Shown here piece after piece: positions 34,020-47,713 of a stretch of DNA of 64,000 bases. This DNA is from Takifugu bimaculatus (lineage: Eukaryota > Chordata > Actinopteri > Tetraodontiformes > Tetraodontidae), in contig CP034980.1 in assembly GCA_004026145.2 (NCBI GenBank), positions 4,968,780-5,032,779 of the forward strand, written 5' to 3'. The stretch's first letter is position 1. The number at the start of each line of letters is the position of its first letter. The notes under the pieces are model-generated. The model saw only the letters and a program-made list of their open reading frames with translations, did not search any database and was not told the origin of the DNA. The translations under genes and the position numbers were made by a program.

Positions 34020-34316
34020 GCGGCTGTCCTAGGTGAGAGGCGGGGTATTCCCTGGATCAGTGGACAGCTCATCACAGGGATGCCATATAGTTTAAATTAA
34101 ATATGCACTCACAATCACATCTAAAGTCCATTGAGAGTCACCAATGAATCTATCCTCTAAATGTCTGTAGAAAATGGGAGGAAGCTGGAGTACCAGGAGA
34201 GGCCCCACAGAGACACAGGGGCACCATGCAAACTGATGCACACACACTGATCCCAGCGGGGTTTGAACCCACTGCTTCGAGGGGACAGTGCTAACCACTG
34301 CACCCCTGCGCTGCTC
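34020..34316 (-). mobile_element. SINE-like interspersed repeat with tRNA-like head
   Basis: On the minus strand the element starts GGGGTGCAGTGGTTAGCACT (A-box-like), followed by GTGGGTTCAAACCCC (B-box-like) and GTTTGCATGGTGCCCCTGTG. It then has a GGTACTCCAGCTTCCTCCCA block, TTGGTGACTCTCAATGGAC, and an end region with CCCTGTGATGAGCTG and TACCCCGCCTCTCACC. This order is that of a very common vertebrate/fish repeat. About 300 bp, near full length but diverged. The open frame at 34092-34298 is part of it. Confidence 0.75.
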
Positions 34317-35970
34317 AACACTGAATAAATATTAGAAAAAGCAACACTCGCAGCATCTTATAGTAGACGAAAATGCAAGCTCATGAATTAACAACCCTGC
34401 CGTTGGGACAGAAAAGAAAAAGTGGTAATATTATATTAACGAGCACTTTTATTCTAAATCCTGTGTGGCCTGGGGTCAGTTTGATTTATCCACAATGGCG
34501 GGTAATGGCTCTGTCGGTGTGTTTCTGAGGCTTTTGAAATGAGAGATCAATGCAGAGGTGGGCTCGCTGCCGCATCTCAAGTGGCGAGGTCAGCCTCTTG
34601 ACGTGATATCAGAAGGACATTAAGAAAGGGGATGAAAAAAAGAAAACACGCCTGTGTTATTAAAATCAAAGAAAGGAGTGCTGTTTGGAGATGAAAGGGG
34701 CACCAGCAAACCTCATGGCAGGCTCAGTGCTTTCATTTAGCTGTCAAATGCACGCTGCGCCAAAGTGAGTGGAATTGTTGCTACTTTACCTCTGAGAAAT
34801 CAGCACTGCTGTGCTATTTTAAAACAAATCAAATCCATAAACACATATTGGAGACATATATTTCAGCACAATTTCCTCCGCTCTTGCACAAAAACAACTC
34901 GTGCCTTCTGTGCATTTCACCTTGAACGTCGAAATAGCTCAAACTGAGCCGTGAAATGGAAGTCTGTGGGAGCAAGGGAAGCTCTCCCCCGCAACGGCAA
35001 CAAGGCGAATCAGCTCTTTGTTTTGTTGTTGCGGTTCTTCGCCAGGCGAGTTGACATTTGCTCAGGAATCCCTGCTCCTGACACCTGAAAGGCACCGGCG
35101 CTTCCCCTTCTGAAATAGAGAGATTAATAAATGCCCCTCTGACTGGTTTAGGATTAAAAAGAACACACACATACACAACACTAGATGCACCGGCATGTGC
35201 ACGAGCGTGTCTTTGTCGGTACAATACGCTGCACGTTATCTCTGCACAGCCACCTGTTTATATGAAGGGAGACAACAAACGTCATATGAATTCCAATAAG
35301 GCTCAACCTCGGAGTATAAACACTTCATCATTGCAAAGCCAGTGCTGTAATCTAAATCCCTTATTTAAAAGCTCTGTGTGTGAGGGGGTGTGCGTGTGCG
35401 TGCGCACACTCAAAGAAATCAAATCAAGTTTTAAGAGAGCATCATTTGCAGAGTGGGGTTAAGATAAGGCGTAAGTGTCAACAAGGAAATGATTTTTGGG
35501 TTAATTAGCAAGAACTGTGTTCATAATGAAGCTGCCAGATAAACCGGTGATTCACCAGTTTAGAAATATGCTAAAACAACTCGTGACTGTCGTTGACGAT
35601 CAAACTTTAAGCTGTGGCCGTGGATCAAATGCTTTTCAGAAAAAGGACACAACCTTTTGCATGGCAGGAGCAGCTAAATATTCAGCTCACGTTGCTCCGA
35701 TTTTCAAAAAGGTTGGGTTTTGGGTTTTTTTCTTCTTCCCCAAACTGTTGGAAATTAAAGATGCAAATCCCCGGATTAGCACAATTGAGTTTGCTCAAAT
35801 TTCGGTAATGCCATGTTTCCGAAGCTTCGTCCATTAGGCACCTGCTGCAGTCACGGCTGAATGGCCCGACAGGAAATTGACTGGTTTTAGGGGGCACTGA
35901 AAGAGAAAAATGGAGACCCTTGCACAAAGTCAGGGAGAGGAAGTTCTGTTGTTTATGAACACAATTAATG
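34317..35970. other. Gene-free stretch
   Basis: Unique DNA, no gene seen. Open frames at 34829-35224 and 35517-35837 lack any recognisable domain or splice context. Confidence 0.4.
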
Positions 35971-35972
<2 letters not shown>

Positions 35973-36023
<51 letters not shown>

Positions 36024-36039
36024 AAGGGGGGGGGGGGGG
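35973..36039. repeat. (GT)n followed by a G homopolymer
   Basis: About 25 GT units, then GGAA and a run of about 14 G. Both parts are prone to non-B DNA (Z-DNA and G-quadruplex) and to length change. Confidence 0.95.
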
Positions 36040-39000
36040 CAGAGAGAGATTAAATCATCTTGTCTGCAGGCAGGTGTGTCAGCAAGCCCTGACAGTCTGA
36101 TTTCATGGTCCACGGGCTGAGCCACACGCAGACACACTCTCTCTTGGTGTTAGATATGATTGGCCCTGTGGGTCATCCAAGAAGACTTCAGAAAAATGAC
36201 GATTTCAAGGAGCCAATTGTGACGGAGCAAGTGGCCCCTGAATTACTATAACTAGTTGTCTTGTGGTATCTTTAATGAAGATGCAGCTCCAAGGTTCAAT
36301 CTCTGGCAGTACAGTTGGACAACCCTTACCACTAGATGGAGGAGTTGCTCTGATGAATATATCGTAGCATTTACGCGATGGTTGGACACCATGTGAGTGT
36401 TTCACTGTTTCTGCAATTGGCACTGGTTGGAGTAGATTTAACACAAATGACCACGTGGATCAGGCTGTGTTGTAGACTTTGCATCGCCTCCATTACTGGA
36501 GTACAAGAGGCTTGTTGTACTGAGCTCACACACATAAGCACACACACATGCACACAATCTGTGGATAAACAGTATAATTGTTTTAAGCGCTGATGTGTTA
36601 TGTAAATGGTCTTTAGTCACAGATGATATAACAAGATGAAAGATACTTTGTTTCACCAAGGACATTAGCTAAGACTGGAATTGCTAAAACTGGGACTTAA
36701 TATTCTGGTCAATATTCTTTCCGCAAGAAACCTAAAAACAGGTGTGCAGTTCTGCCTGGTCTTGTAGGAAACAAAGCTGCATCATCTGCAGTTTGGAACT
36801 GTAAATGCAAACATGTTGACATTTTATAACCTTTGCACGCCCAATGGACTTTACTGGGAGATGCTGTACAGGCTCACATGCATGAATGGGAGTGTGAGCA
36901 GGCAGCTCAGCGTTTGTGTTAGCTAACACTAAGTGAGGAAGTTCAGCAAAGCTGGCCTCTCAGCAGATGCTACATTCAAGGTTGTCATCAAAATAAACAG
37001 CTCTCGTGTCTAGAACTACTTTAAGGATAAGGGTCTTGTTAGTCAGGAGGCAGTTATGAGGTTGTCCGGTTAAAGATGTGAGCACACTTTCTTATTTAGA
37101 AATTATTTCTCCGCGGCCCCTTGGTATCAAGAGTGTGCATGTGCACACTTGAGCTTCGTCTGCTGTTTTCTTTTCGGCATGTTTTTTATTGTGTTGTCAT
37201 TCAAGTGGACTGCTTGTCACTTTTATTGCAGATTTTATTAATTACTAAAGCTTATATAAGCATATTTTAACATTATAATTGAGGTGTACTGTCACTAAAT
37301 GTCCTTTGTAGTTATCACTGAAGAACAGCTTTACAGCACGTTTGTTTGAAATTTAAGCATCTCAGGGGTGCCCATTTCTGTCGGTGCTGTTCGCAAAGCA
37401 AGCAGTCAGTCAATCAAGAGGTTTCACCTTATGAGAAATTTGAATCAAATTGAGATGAGGTAATTACAAGGACAGTAACCGTTTCTGTAAAATCCAGTCA
37501 AAATCATAGAGTTTATGTGCGTGCCCTTGAGAGTTATATTGTCCTTTTATCTAAATAAGTACCTCTAGTAGAATGCAGGCTAGAGTTCTGAAGAGGTGCT
37601 GCTACCCTTTTATGCTGGGCTATAAATTCCCCCTGTAGCTGCAGGTCCAACCCACACCTCTCTCCTTTCTTGCAGGTACTGCAGGCGTGTTCCAGTCTGT
37701 GAAATCTGCAGGCTGCTGCAGCTAAATGTGGATATGTCAGCTAGTTACAACCATAGCACCTCATTTCTAAAAATCCCCAGTGTAAAGCTTGACCTCTAAG
37801 ACTTCTGATCGTTTCTGATTATGTATAGGTTGAAGTCACGAAAGATGCTGAGCTTTAAAAAGCTTTGCTTAAGCAGGATCTGAGCCTCCTGTTGAAGCTG
37901 GCGCACCTGTGATTTTCTGAACCACTACTAAGCATTTAGGAGCTTATGAGGAGGAAAAAATATAGTGGCAGCCGGTTTGAAAATCATGTAGAAATAATCT
38001 GGCAAAACACTGACGTGCACAATGAAGAAAATAAGTCTCAATATGTGATACAATTTGATACAACATCTAGCATGTTAAACACCAGCCAGATCATTCAATC
38101 AACCAAACATATACAAGATAAATGATAAGGAGCCTCATCACTTTTCCTCGTCCTGGCAGTTGATTGCACTTTGCTCACTTCTTCCCAATTTAACTCCAGG
38201 CACTGGTTATGAGGAGGCCGCTGCAAGTCAGTGTGGTTCCGAATGTTTCCCTCTGCCATGAGGAATCACCACTCACTTCATTATATCTATAACGAAGCCT
38301 CCACTGACCCCATTCTCGTTTCTTTAGCCCTCGGCTCCCCACTTACCCGACGCCATTTCCATGTTACATCGCCCTCAGGGAGGGAAACAAGTAATTAGTA
38401 TGCCGATGCACGAGTCGCTGATGTTGCTGTAACTAGTTAAACAGCTCCTTCCACCTCTCGCCATGGCAGAGCACTGACAAAGCTTCTGATGTGCATGTGT
38501 GGGCGTGCTTCTTTGACGCGTTTCGTAAAGATGCTGAAGTGACACCGCGGCACATATTAATCCTGCCAAAGTGAAATATAACACTAATGACAGTATGTGG
38601 TCCACACACTGCCATTGTTCTGTCTGTCTTTTAATGCAGTTACATAAGAATATCGAAACATTTGCTGGATGTGCGCTCAGGTTGATTCTTTTTTTTTTTT
38701 GTGCAAGCACAGGATTAATGGAGCGTTGCTATGACAATGGCATTTAAAATCAACCTCAGTCCATGCTTCTATTAGCACTTTTTTATGCCCTATGTTCAAA
38801 ATCTATGTTTTTGTACATTTTTACTAATTTAAGAGCAAAAGACAAGATGTGCAGACCTACGGGAACACACATCCAGGGAGCGAGAGAGAGAAGAGGTGGG
38901 GGAAAGAGTTCTCTTTTGCACCTTTTGAATATGTCATTTTACCACCACTGTGAGCGTCACCTTTGCCGAAGCCAGGAATAAGATGTCTATGTGCATGTGT

Positions 39001-41298
39001 GCCTTTACGTGCTTCGCTGTGAACGTGTACATATCGAGTGTGCGACCTGACCTACTCTGATTAGATCAGTATTACTGTCTACAGTCATTGCTACAGGGTG
39101 TGAGACCATGCTTGGGGTTTCCCCAGCATGCCCTCCCCAACACATGATCTTTGTTCTCGTCTAAACTGATTAAAGATGACGTGATAATGGCCTTCACATA
39201 CACACCTTCACATACCATCCATGAATACAACACAATACCTTGGCTTTGTTTGAATTTAGAAGAATTCTAAATTCTAAAAGAAGTGAATTTATTGTATTTA
39301 TATGAATGACTTGTGGTTCAACCTGCGCTCTACAGCATGATTACAGCTCATAATATTTAAAATGGCGTTCACCAAAGCACAAGATGACGCGTAAACTCTG
39401 CTTTATGGTCAGTATATTCTAAACAGTGCACTAAAATATGGGATGCGGGAGACTCTTGGTTAATTCCACATCTCCGTCTCCTCCTGTGGACTAATTTGGC
39501 CTTCAAGCTGTTTTCCACCAATCAAAATTTGTTCAGGTCAATCAGGGTAGCAATTAAAAGTGTCCCAGCTGATTCGAAAAGCCACTGATGAATCCACACA
39601 GACAAACACAAAAATAAACTTAGCGAAAGAGAGTGTGTGTACTTGCGTAGTCTCAAAAGAGGTTTTCTGAGAATAAGAGCACCAAGCTTAGCTGGCTTTG
39701 CTGTAGTGATGATATATATCTGGGTGGAGGCTCTCTGGAGACAGGACAACTGCTGCTTGTATCCACTAGCAGGGAAATATGAGTGGAACCAAGGAGAAAA
39801 CCCTCCTCTGATGCTGTGGGATGGGAGGTAGAAAACCAAAATAAAAAAACAGGCTGATGCAAAATGAGGAGCATAAAAAACATATAAAGCAAATCAAGTG
39901 GAATAACTCTCAGATGGCTGAATGTATGATACAGTATGCTGGGCCCACTCTTGGCATTGGCAACATATTCAATTTCCTGTTCTAGGGGGCACCACGTCAT
40001 GCCTCCCACAAAAAGCAATAAATAAAATATATCAAATTTAAAAATAAATAAATAGGAAAAAATGCCATTATTGATGTAATTTAAAGTTATTTTAGTGCTA
40101 ATTTCTAAGTGCATAATCTCACCTTGGGACCAAAATGGCTGATGTCTGAAGCTCAAACCTGAAGTTATGACAAATCATTTAAAACACAGAAAACTGCAGA
40201 AGAAATTGCACCAAAGGTTAATCATATTTCCTTTTCTTTAATTCCTGGGATATGGGTTGAGGGTATGAAGTTTGCATGTAAATAGCACAGACACCGCAGA
40301 GAGAAATCCAGGGATCATTAGTCACCACTGACATACGTGCTGGCTCTGACATTATTGCTTTCCTCCCACACACAAACTCGTCCTGCTGCAACAAAAACTG
40401 TGTTTGACCTATAAATGATGTCACAATATGCCAGATCACCATAGTAAAAATGAACAGTGAGGGAAATTGAATTTGTGGACTGTGAAACTGCATTATTTAT
40501 GTGTGATTTTAGAAGAAATATGCAGTGTTATGCACAAGTAGAGGTTGGGGCTCCTGTTGCAGACACCTGTTGTTGGTTTGTTCTTGTCTCAGATTTTTAT
40601 TCATTTATTGTTTTTATTTTTTATTAATTCAAACTACTCTTTCCAAGTTCATGCACACAGGATCAAGCTCTAACATAAATCCACATTTACAGTTGGATGA
40701 ATCACTGAACTATCTCTTTAAAACCAAAGACAGCTGAAAAATAGCCCTGTGAGAGCAGCACATGGTAAAGCAAAGACAAAACAGCAAGAAAATATTATCT
40801 TTCCAACATAAGGGGCTCCTTTCAAATGATCACAGGTTGCTTCAGAGCACCTCTCAAATCACTGTTGAACTTTTTTGATGCATCGTGATCATCCTTATGA
40901 TGACATTTAACATCATTATCTTAGTGTCAGAGTGTTGTTAAATAAGTCATTTGGCAGCATCAAGTAAAGCTGCTTTTACCAATACTGATTGAAAACAACT
41001 GAAGGTTTAGTGACAGAAGTTCTAAGGTTGAGATGGCAAAGCAAAAAAATCCTATACAAGTTTAGGTACGCAGATAACTGAGAACTGGCCACTGCCAGTT
41101 AAGAACAATGATAAAGCCAAAAGACCTCACTGACTGTTGTGGTCAAAAAGAGGGCTGTAGTTTTAGATATCTAAAAAAGAAAGACAGAAAAGAGAAAAAT
41201 CAAAATCTGTCAGAACACTTGGGGAGGAGGTGGACTGTTAAGATCTCACTGAGCTTTGTGTTCAGCGGAGGATTTGAGAGATCGGCAAGATGTTAGCA
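36040..41298. other. Gene-free stretch
   Basis: No supported gene on either strand. Mostly unique A/T-rich DNA with short hairpins (for example ATGCTTGGGG..CCCCAGCAT at 39108-39129). The open frame at 39653-40156 (minus) is rich in Phe/Leu and Ser, from T-rich sequence, and resembles nothing I know. Confidence 0.4.
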
Positions 41299-41347
41299 GA
41301 CCACAAGCCATCTGCTAATAGAAAAGGGTCTCTTCAACAGGCCAGAA

Positions 41348-41393
41348 TGTCAGAAGTGGGATTCAAACCCACGCCTCCAGTGGAGACTGCGAC
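41348..41393 (-). pseudogene. Truncated tRNA-Leu copy 1 (3' half)
   Basis: Matches the 3' half of the intact tRNA at 41883-41965 up to the anticodon 3' stem, with one change in the T-arm (TTCGAA to TTTGAA on the tRNA strand). The 5' half is deleted together with the 5' flank, 76 bp in all relative to the intact copy. Confidence 0.85.
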
Positions 41394-41882
41394 TGCGAAG
41401 ATAAATAATTGAGACACATTAACAATTGGCTTTAACCAACTCTGAACTATGTGGACCTCTAACTCAAACATCCTTAGTTTGATGCTTGTTTGAAAAACAG
41501 TAGACAGGGCTGTGGTGCCAGCACCTGCCCTGCCACAATCCTACTGCAATTTTTGATTGACAACGGTTCTCGTATATCCAGCTAAAACATAGCACGTTTG
41601 GCCACTGCTCACACAGTGACTCTGACCACTCGAAGGTGATAGATCGCAGATCCCATAAGTTCATTGGAGGACTTGGGGCTAAGCTCTGCCCAAAAAGCTG
41701 GGTAAGTGATTCATGGTAATCCCTGAAAGTACCTCTCAGACAGTTGTCCTGCATAATGAAGAGCTAGGAACAGTTACAGTGAGACACAGTGACGGCTGTC
41801 ATCATTTTCAAAAGTGCAAGGTAGCTGTTGGCTGACCACAAGGTGCTTTCCTAAAAAAGAGGCTCTCTTCAACAGGCAAGAA

Positions 41883-41965
41883 TGTCAGAAGTGGGATTCG
41901 AACCCACGCCTCCAGTGGAGACTGCGACCTGAACACAGCGCCTTCGACCGCTCGGCCATCCTGAC
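41883..41965 (-). tRNA. tRNA-Leu (anticodon CAG)
   Basis: 83 nt on the minus strand. The acceptor stem GTCAGGA pairs with TTCTGAC (one G-T pair). D-arm TGGCCGAGCGGTCGAAGGCG has the A box. The anticodon loop is TTCAGGT (CAG = Leu) on a stem with one wobble pair. A class II variable arm (GTCTCCACTGGAGGC) and T-arm GTGGGTTCGAATCCCAC with intact B box follow. It differs from the usual vertebrate tRNA-Leu-CAG at only a few positions, mainly a C to T in the anticodon stem. CCA is not encoded, as expected. A T-run terminator immediately 3' (minus strand, below 41883) is not evident, so activity is uncertain. Confidence 0.88.
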
Positions 41966-42493
41966 ACGATGCGCAAGAATCTCATGGCCAAAAAGCTCAC
42001 GGGGACAAAAGATAAATAGTTGAGACACATTAACAGTTGGCTTTAACCAACTCTGAACTATGTGGACCTCTAACTCAAACATCCTTAGTTTGATGCTCGT
42101 TTGAAAAACAGTAGACAGGGCTGTGGTGCCAGCACCTGCCCTGCCACAATCCTACTGCAATTTTTGATTGACAACGGTTCTCGTATATCCAGCTAAAACA
42201 TAGCACGTTTGGCCACTGCTCACACAGCGACTCTGACCACTCGAAGGTGATAGATCGCAGATCCCATAAGTTCATTGGAGGACTTGGGGCTAAGCTCTGC
42301 CCAAAAAGCTGGGTAAGTGATTCATGGTAATACCTGAAAGTACCTCTCAGACAGTTGTCCTGCATAATGAAGAGCTTGGAACAGTTACAGTGAGACACAG
42401 TGACGGCTGTCATCATTTTCAAAAGTGCAAGGTAGCTGTTGGCTGACCACAAGGTGCTTTCCTAAAGAGGAGGCTCTCTTCAACTGGCAAGAA

Positions 42494-42531
42494 TGTCAGA
42501 AGTGGGATTTGAACCCACACCTCCAGTGGAG
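42494..42531 (-). pseudogene. Truncated tRNA-Leu copy 3 (3' end only)
   Basis: About 38 bp matching the T-arm and variable arm of the intact tRNA, with changes in the B box; the match ends at 42531. The flank upstream (42421-42493) also matches the intact copy's flank. Confidence 0.8.
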
Positions 42532-45500
42532 GTTGATTTTGGCATTTTGGCCACCCACAAGCTGCTTGCTTAGAGAACAAGCCACCTGCCCTGCCAGAAG
42601 CCCACTGCAATGTTTTAGTTTTCAACTGTTCTTCTCTATACAGCCAAAACAGCATCTTCTACCATTGCATAAACACAGCAACTTGTACCACTGTGATTTA
42701 GTGTGTCTAAATGTGATTTGCCGTGCCCTGTTAAATAGCTGTTGGACTTCCACCTCCAGGCATGTGGTGGTGAATCAGATGGAAATTGTTTGACATAGCA
42801 CCTTTGACTGCTTTACCAACCAATAACTTCTCACAGCTTAGACCCCAAAAGAGGTGACAAGGACAAATTGTTATTACAGACCATTAAATCAACACCTGGT
42901 ACCCATTTGCAGTTGATTTTAGCCAACTCTGATTTTTGTCAAGCTCCAACAGGATGTGGCACATTTGTCTATTCACCTGCTTTTTCCTGCTCTTTGTGTT
43001 CTGTGTGTCCCTTGTCCGTGCAGGCTGGACGTGGATGGAGACTGTTCTAATTTTCCAACCACTCCAATGATCTTGACCTTCTGTCCTGTCGCACCTGTGC
43101 CTCTTCAACTCATTACACCCCAGCAGTTTTGGAGTGTGGTTCACAGTTCCCATCATCTGTGAGTTGTTTGTTCTTTCTCTATTAACTGAACTGAAATCTG
43201 GAATCCTTATTGATGTTATTGTTGCAACAACGTGCATTTCTTCAGATGAATAATCACAAAAACTTAAAAGCTGATTTAAAAAGAGAAATTTTGGTCTGAC
43301 TTTAAATATATTGGCACCTATCATTCTAACCCTGAACAAATCTTTTAGATATTCCAGAGAAGAAATGCAGTCAGAAGTCTTCCACTTAGCACACAGCTGA
43401 AGCCAAAGGATGACAAGTAGATATATTTGATGGAGTCTATCTCAAAATGTAATTTTCTTCTTGACACCAGAGTAATAGCCATAAGGACACAATTTAGCAT
43501 CTTATCTGACAGGTGTAAAGTGTGTCTTCTTCCTCTTCAGTTTCAGTACTTTTCCTTCAATGTAAATTTTAGCTGATCACTGAACAGTCTGTCATTTTTA
43601 TTTTTAAAAGTGGGATCCAGATGAGCAAACACAACTCCGTGGAAGCGGTGACCTTTTTACAGCAAGACAGACCTTCACTTATGTGTCCTTATTGACTTGC
43701 TGGCTACATGGAACATATTCGTAATCACAGGGGAATCAGTTTCCTTCTTTTTGATTTTGGAGTCAGATCTAAATTGTTATCTAAATTGTTATCTAATTTT
43801 TTTTTTTAGTGTATATGATCTTGAAATATTAAAACCAGACATATTTATCACCCCATTTAATTCCCATTATAGTAAATTAAAAAAAAAAAAAACACACAAA
43901 CATTAGAAATTAAGTGAATATGGATATTAGGTGGCAAAATGATCAAATTGTAAATAAATTTAAAGGCATATGTAGGACTGTTCCATGCAGTATATTCACA
44001 CAAATTAATTATCACAATTAAGCATAAAAACAACACAACCTCCAGGAATAACTTTGACTGGCTAACTCATATCTGCCACCTGACCTTGTGTCTTCAGATT
44101 TTCTAGTTTCCTTTCCTTTCTGAAGCATTACATTTCCTCATGTTAGTGACTCCTGTCATGAATGGCTGTTGGCTTTTAACAAGACGCAGGGGGCCAGTGA
44201 AGCCAGTGTGGTTAAACGCTCTCTGCATTTCCCTCACTTGAGTGCAGAAGTGATGGAGTCTCATGTCTGGAAGCTTTATTTCCCTTGTGGGCACTCGAGC
44301 ATATTGTGGGTCATCTGTAGCACTTAGATGGCTGAGCTGGTGAATATATCTCGGCTTTAACCTCCTTGACAAAGTGCCTCATTCTCTGCTCCAGTCTGTA
44401 AGCTACAGACAACAAAGAGAGGGAGCTGTTGCATTGGGTGATTGTTTTTCAGCCATAGCGAAGGTGCTTTAACTGAAGGGTCTGGGTGGCACCCAGAGGC
44501 TGTAGTGTCATAAAATAGCGTGTGTATCATGAAAACTATGCATGCCTGCTTTGATGCTGTTGCTTGTGGAAACAAAAAAAACCCCAAAAAACAGTGATAT
44601 TAATGCAAAAGATGAACTGACATCAACAAACATAATTTTTGAAGACAATTCTTAATTTTTACAAAGCTAATGGCATCACTTTTGTGTTTGGCCTCTATAA
44701 AAAAAACAAAAAAAACCCCATTTTTTTTCTGACTATCCTATTTACACAGATCTGAAATCAAATAATTAAAATGCATCATGTTGGCTAAAATGTTATAATT
44801 TTCCGCATGTGCTGTTTATAATTTATGAATGCATATGATCAATTCTCTGAGGGTGCACAAGTCAGAGTCAAACAGACAAGGAGTAAATTGAAGGCCAAAC
44901 ATCTTTTTATTCCTCACTTTTTCTGGTTCATGCCTTTTTACATCTGAATTTGTAAAAGGTTAAAACTTTGATATACACCACTGTTGCTATGATGACACTA
45001 AATGAATTCCAACCTCCCTACAGAAGGGATTTGCAGTCTAGTTCTATTGGCCTGTACATCCCTCTTATCAAGTTTCCTTGTGACAAAACTGCTTTCAAGT
45101 CACATGATCAAAAACTCAAGATGGGTGAAGCAGGATCTTAGAGCAGACATGGTGTGTCAAGCTAGAAAAGGTAGTTTTGAGTGAAAAATTGAAGTTAAGA
45201 CCAAATCAACCGAAAGAAAGGCATTTTGAAACTGTCAGACTGTGATTCAGCTAACTAAATTAAAATAAAACTGGAGAATGTGGTGCTAATGCCAGTTAGG
45301 AAGGTCAGTATAAAGTGATCTTGCTGAGGCTTAGGATGTTTGACAGATCTCTCTTGACATCTGCCTAGAACTGCCGATAATTGTACACTTTTGTGTCACT
45401 AATTAATGTCAATGTCAGACTTGTTCATCCATTGTTTGATATTCAGAGCAGAGAACCTGTGGATTCCATCAGTTTAGGACTGTGCCTGGCCATGACCGCA

Positions 45501-47670
45501 TTCTTGCTTCTCCATTTAGCAATCGTTGCTGGAAGCAACAGAAAAGCAATAATGACACTTTTGACACTTGACAGACTTGGCTGTTGATCAAACTGTTGAC
45601 GCATAGTAGGTGCTGCCCTGTATAGATGATGATGTCACAAAATGTGAGTGAACGGCCGGAAAAAAAGTTAGTTTGTCATTTTTGCATGTTCCTCGCCAAC
45701 AACCGCAAGTACCCAAACACTGTAGCTGCTATGTTCCTGTCCAAATAAACAACCACTGAACAAACGGTGACTGCTGACACGTCCAAATATCTGTTCAAAT
45801 TGATAAAAGCCAATTATGAACACAATGGCAGTTTAGGCCTTAATCATCGAGACAATTTACAGATCACACAGAGGCTTCAGAAGGTTGACACTGCATAATC
45901 GCCGGTGTTTGAGCCGATAACATGCTATAGAATGATGAGCTCTTTATCCTTCTGCTAAAGCATATATCACGCCAACTCTGAAGCCTCTTTGTTGATGTGA
46001 GCTGCCAGAGATAAAGAGAAGGGACAAAAGAGGAATTGCTGGCAATAAGAAGATACCCCAGTATTTCTTAATTGAACAGAGCAGAGTAGCCTCGAAGAAT
46101 AAAATGCAAAAACAAACAAATAAACAATTTTTCCCTGCAGGAATGAAACACAAGACAGATAAACCTATCCTTTCCATCGCCGAGTAAGCTTTTTGATGTG
46201 TATATTATGTGGCAGAAGTCTTTAGTGGGGATAAGTGAGATCTGTGTAGCAGCACGTCTTTCTGAGGTAAAGAGAAAAGCACATGAAGACAGTCCTCAAA
46301 GGATATGTCAGGTAGCATCAGCCACCACCTCCCCATTGTCCGCAGACATGATACTACATTTGTTGGTGCTATAGATGTTCCTAGCTTTACTTATTTGGAA
46401 AGGAGAGCATGCATTTGCCTCTAAAGCTAGAGTCGTGGTAGGGATGCAGTTATCGGAGCGGCACCTGCTCTGTGCCGCTGTTAGATTCAGCCTGCCCTCT
46501 GTGATTTCAGCCACGCTCATTATGTGCCCCAGAGCTGCCTCCACACTGATTCAGCTAAAAATCCTAATGGAGCATAATGAGCCACGCAGTTTTCCCCACT
46601 GCCTGACAAACGGAGTAGGGATTTAGCAAAAGCACAGTGTCGCAGTGCCTGAAATACACCACAAAAATCCACCATTATGCTGTTGGGCATCATATCTGTA
46701 GAAACGCCTGGCACTAACATTAGAACCGCTGCCCTTCTGTGTTCAGATCTCACATCACTCGTTGACTTCTGGACCTCCAGGTGTTTTGGATGGAGGCAGA
46801 TCATCTGAAGGGTGGAAGCTGGCCACAGATTAATCTCAAAACATTGCATAATGTGGGACACAGGCGGCTTTAAGAGGTGCTTGGTGGAGCTCAGAAGGCG
46901 GCCAACACTGGTTCAGCAAGAGCAAAATATCAGAAAATCTTATGGTATAAGTCTGGCAGCATGGTCAGACGTTATACTGACAATGAATGGCACCTGGATA
47001 TGTTGGGAATTGGATATTATTCGAAATTTCAAAAAAATCTGCATATTGACTGCATTTGCCGTAGAGGAAAACTTCACATTGATTGTTACCATTCTCCCCA
47101 CTAGCTTCGCAATTCCCATCTCTACATTCGTATTGTGGCTCTCTGCAGGTCATATTATTTAGGCTGTGACTTGTTTCAGATTCTTGATCTGCACCACAAA
47201 GCACACAGCCGAGCTCTCAGTGCTCCGTCAAGACGTTCCCTGAGCATCGACTTCTTTTGGTGTGAATAGGAGATAATTAAAAGCTGCATCTTTTTTACAT
47301 ATATTTGCCGCATTCTAAAATATCCACTATTCTCTGTTTCATTACCACTGCCATTGTGTGTTTGTGTATGCATGTGTGTGCACTCACATGTGTGTGCTCA
47401 AAGGAGGTTATTTATGGCAGATGACTGTGGGGCCTTTGTTTTCCCGACATCTTTCCTTCTGATAGAGGGAGAGAAGTCTCACAATGTGCTTTGATCTCAG
47501 TCTGCAGCACCTTTTATACGGATTGATGGAGGAAGTTGGAGAGGAAGATTGAGCGGCGCAATACAGAAGGGAAAGAGAACTCGATAGTTGAAGTGTAACA
47601 GATGCACAGAGTGTTGAAAATAAAGTAGTAGGAGAGGGAGTGTAAAGGCTGTTTTTCTGCATCCTAAATC
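42532..47670. other. Gene-free stretch
   Basis: No gene seen. A-rich and T-rich runs lie near 43796-43893 and 44573-44730. The area 46300-46700 has the unique, motif-dense look of conserved non-coding DNA. Open frames up to 151 codons (42884-43339) show no family likeness. Confidence 0.4.
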
Positions 47671-47672
47671 TG

Positions 47673-47681
47673 TGCGTGTGT

Positions 47682-47712
<31 letters not shown>

Positions 47713-47713
47713 G
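47673..47713. repeat. (GT)n followed by a G homopolymer
   Basis: About 11 GT units, then a run of about 18 G, the same compound structure as at 35973-36039. Confidence 0.95.

Larger units (their letters stand above)
41400..42531. repeat. 611-bp tandem duplication carrying tRNA-Leu
   Basis: Bases 41400-41920 recur at 42011-42531 with a constant offset of 611 bp and very few differences (for example TTG/TCG near 41487 and AGT/AGC near 41625). The second repeat stops inside the tRNA. The open frames at 41464-41754 and 42075-42452 are the same spurious frame in the two copies. Confidence 0.93.

Noticed and set aside
34092..34298. Minus-strand ORF of 68 codons
   Set aside because: It lies entirely inside the SINE-like repeat.
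41464..42452. Two near-identical minus-strand ORFs of 96 and 125 codons, which look like a repeated gene
   Set aside because: They are the same frame in the two copies of the 611-bp tandem duplication next to tRNA-Leu. No domain, no splice context.
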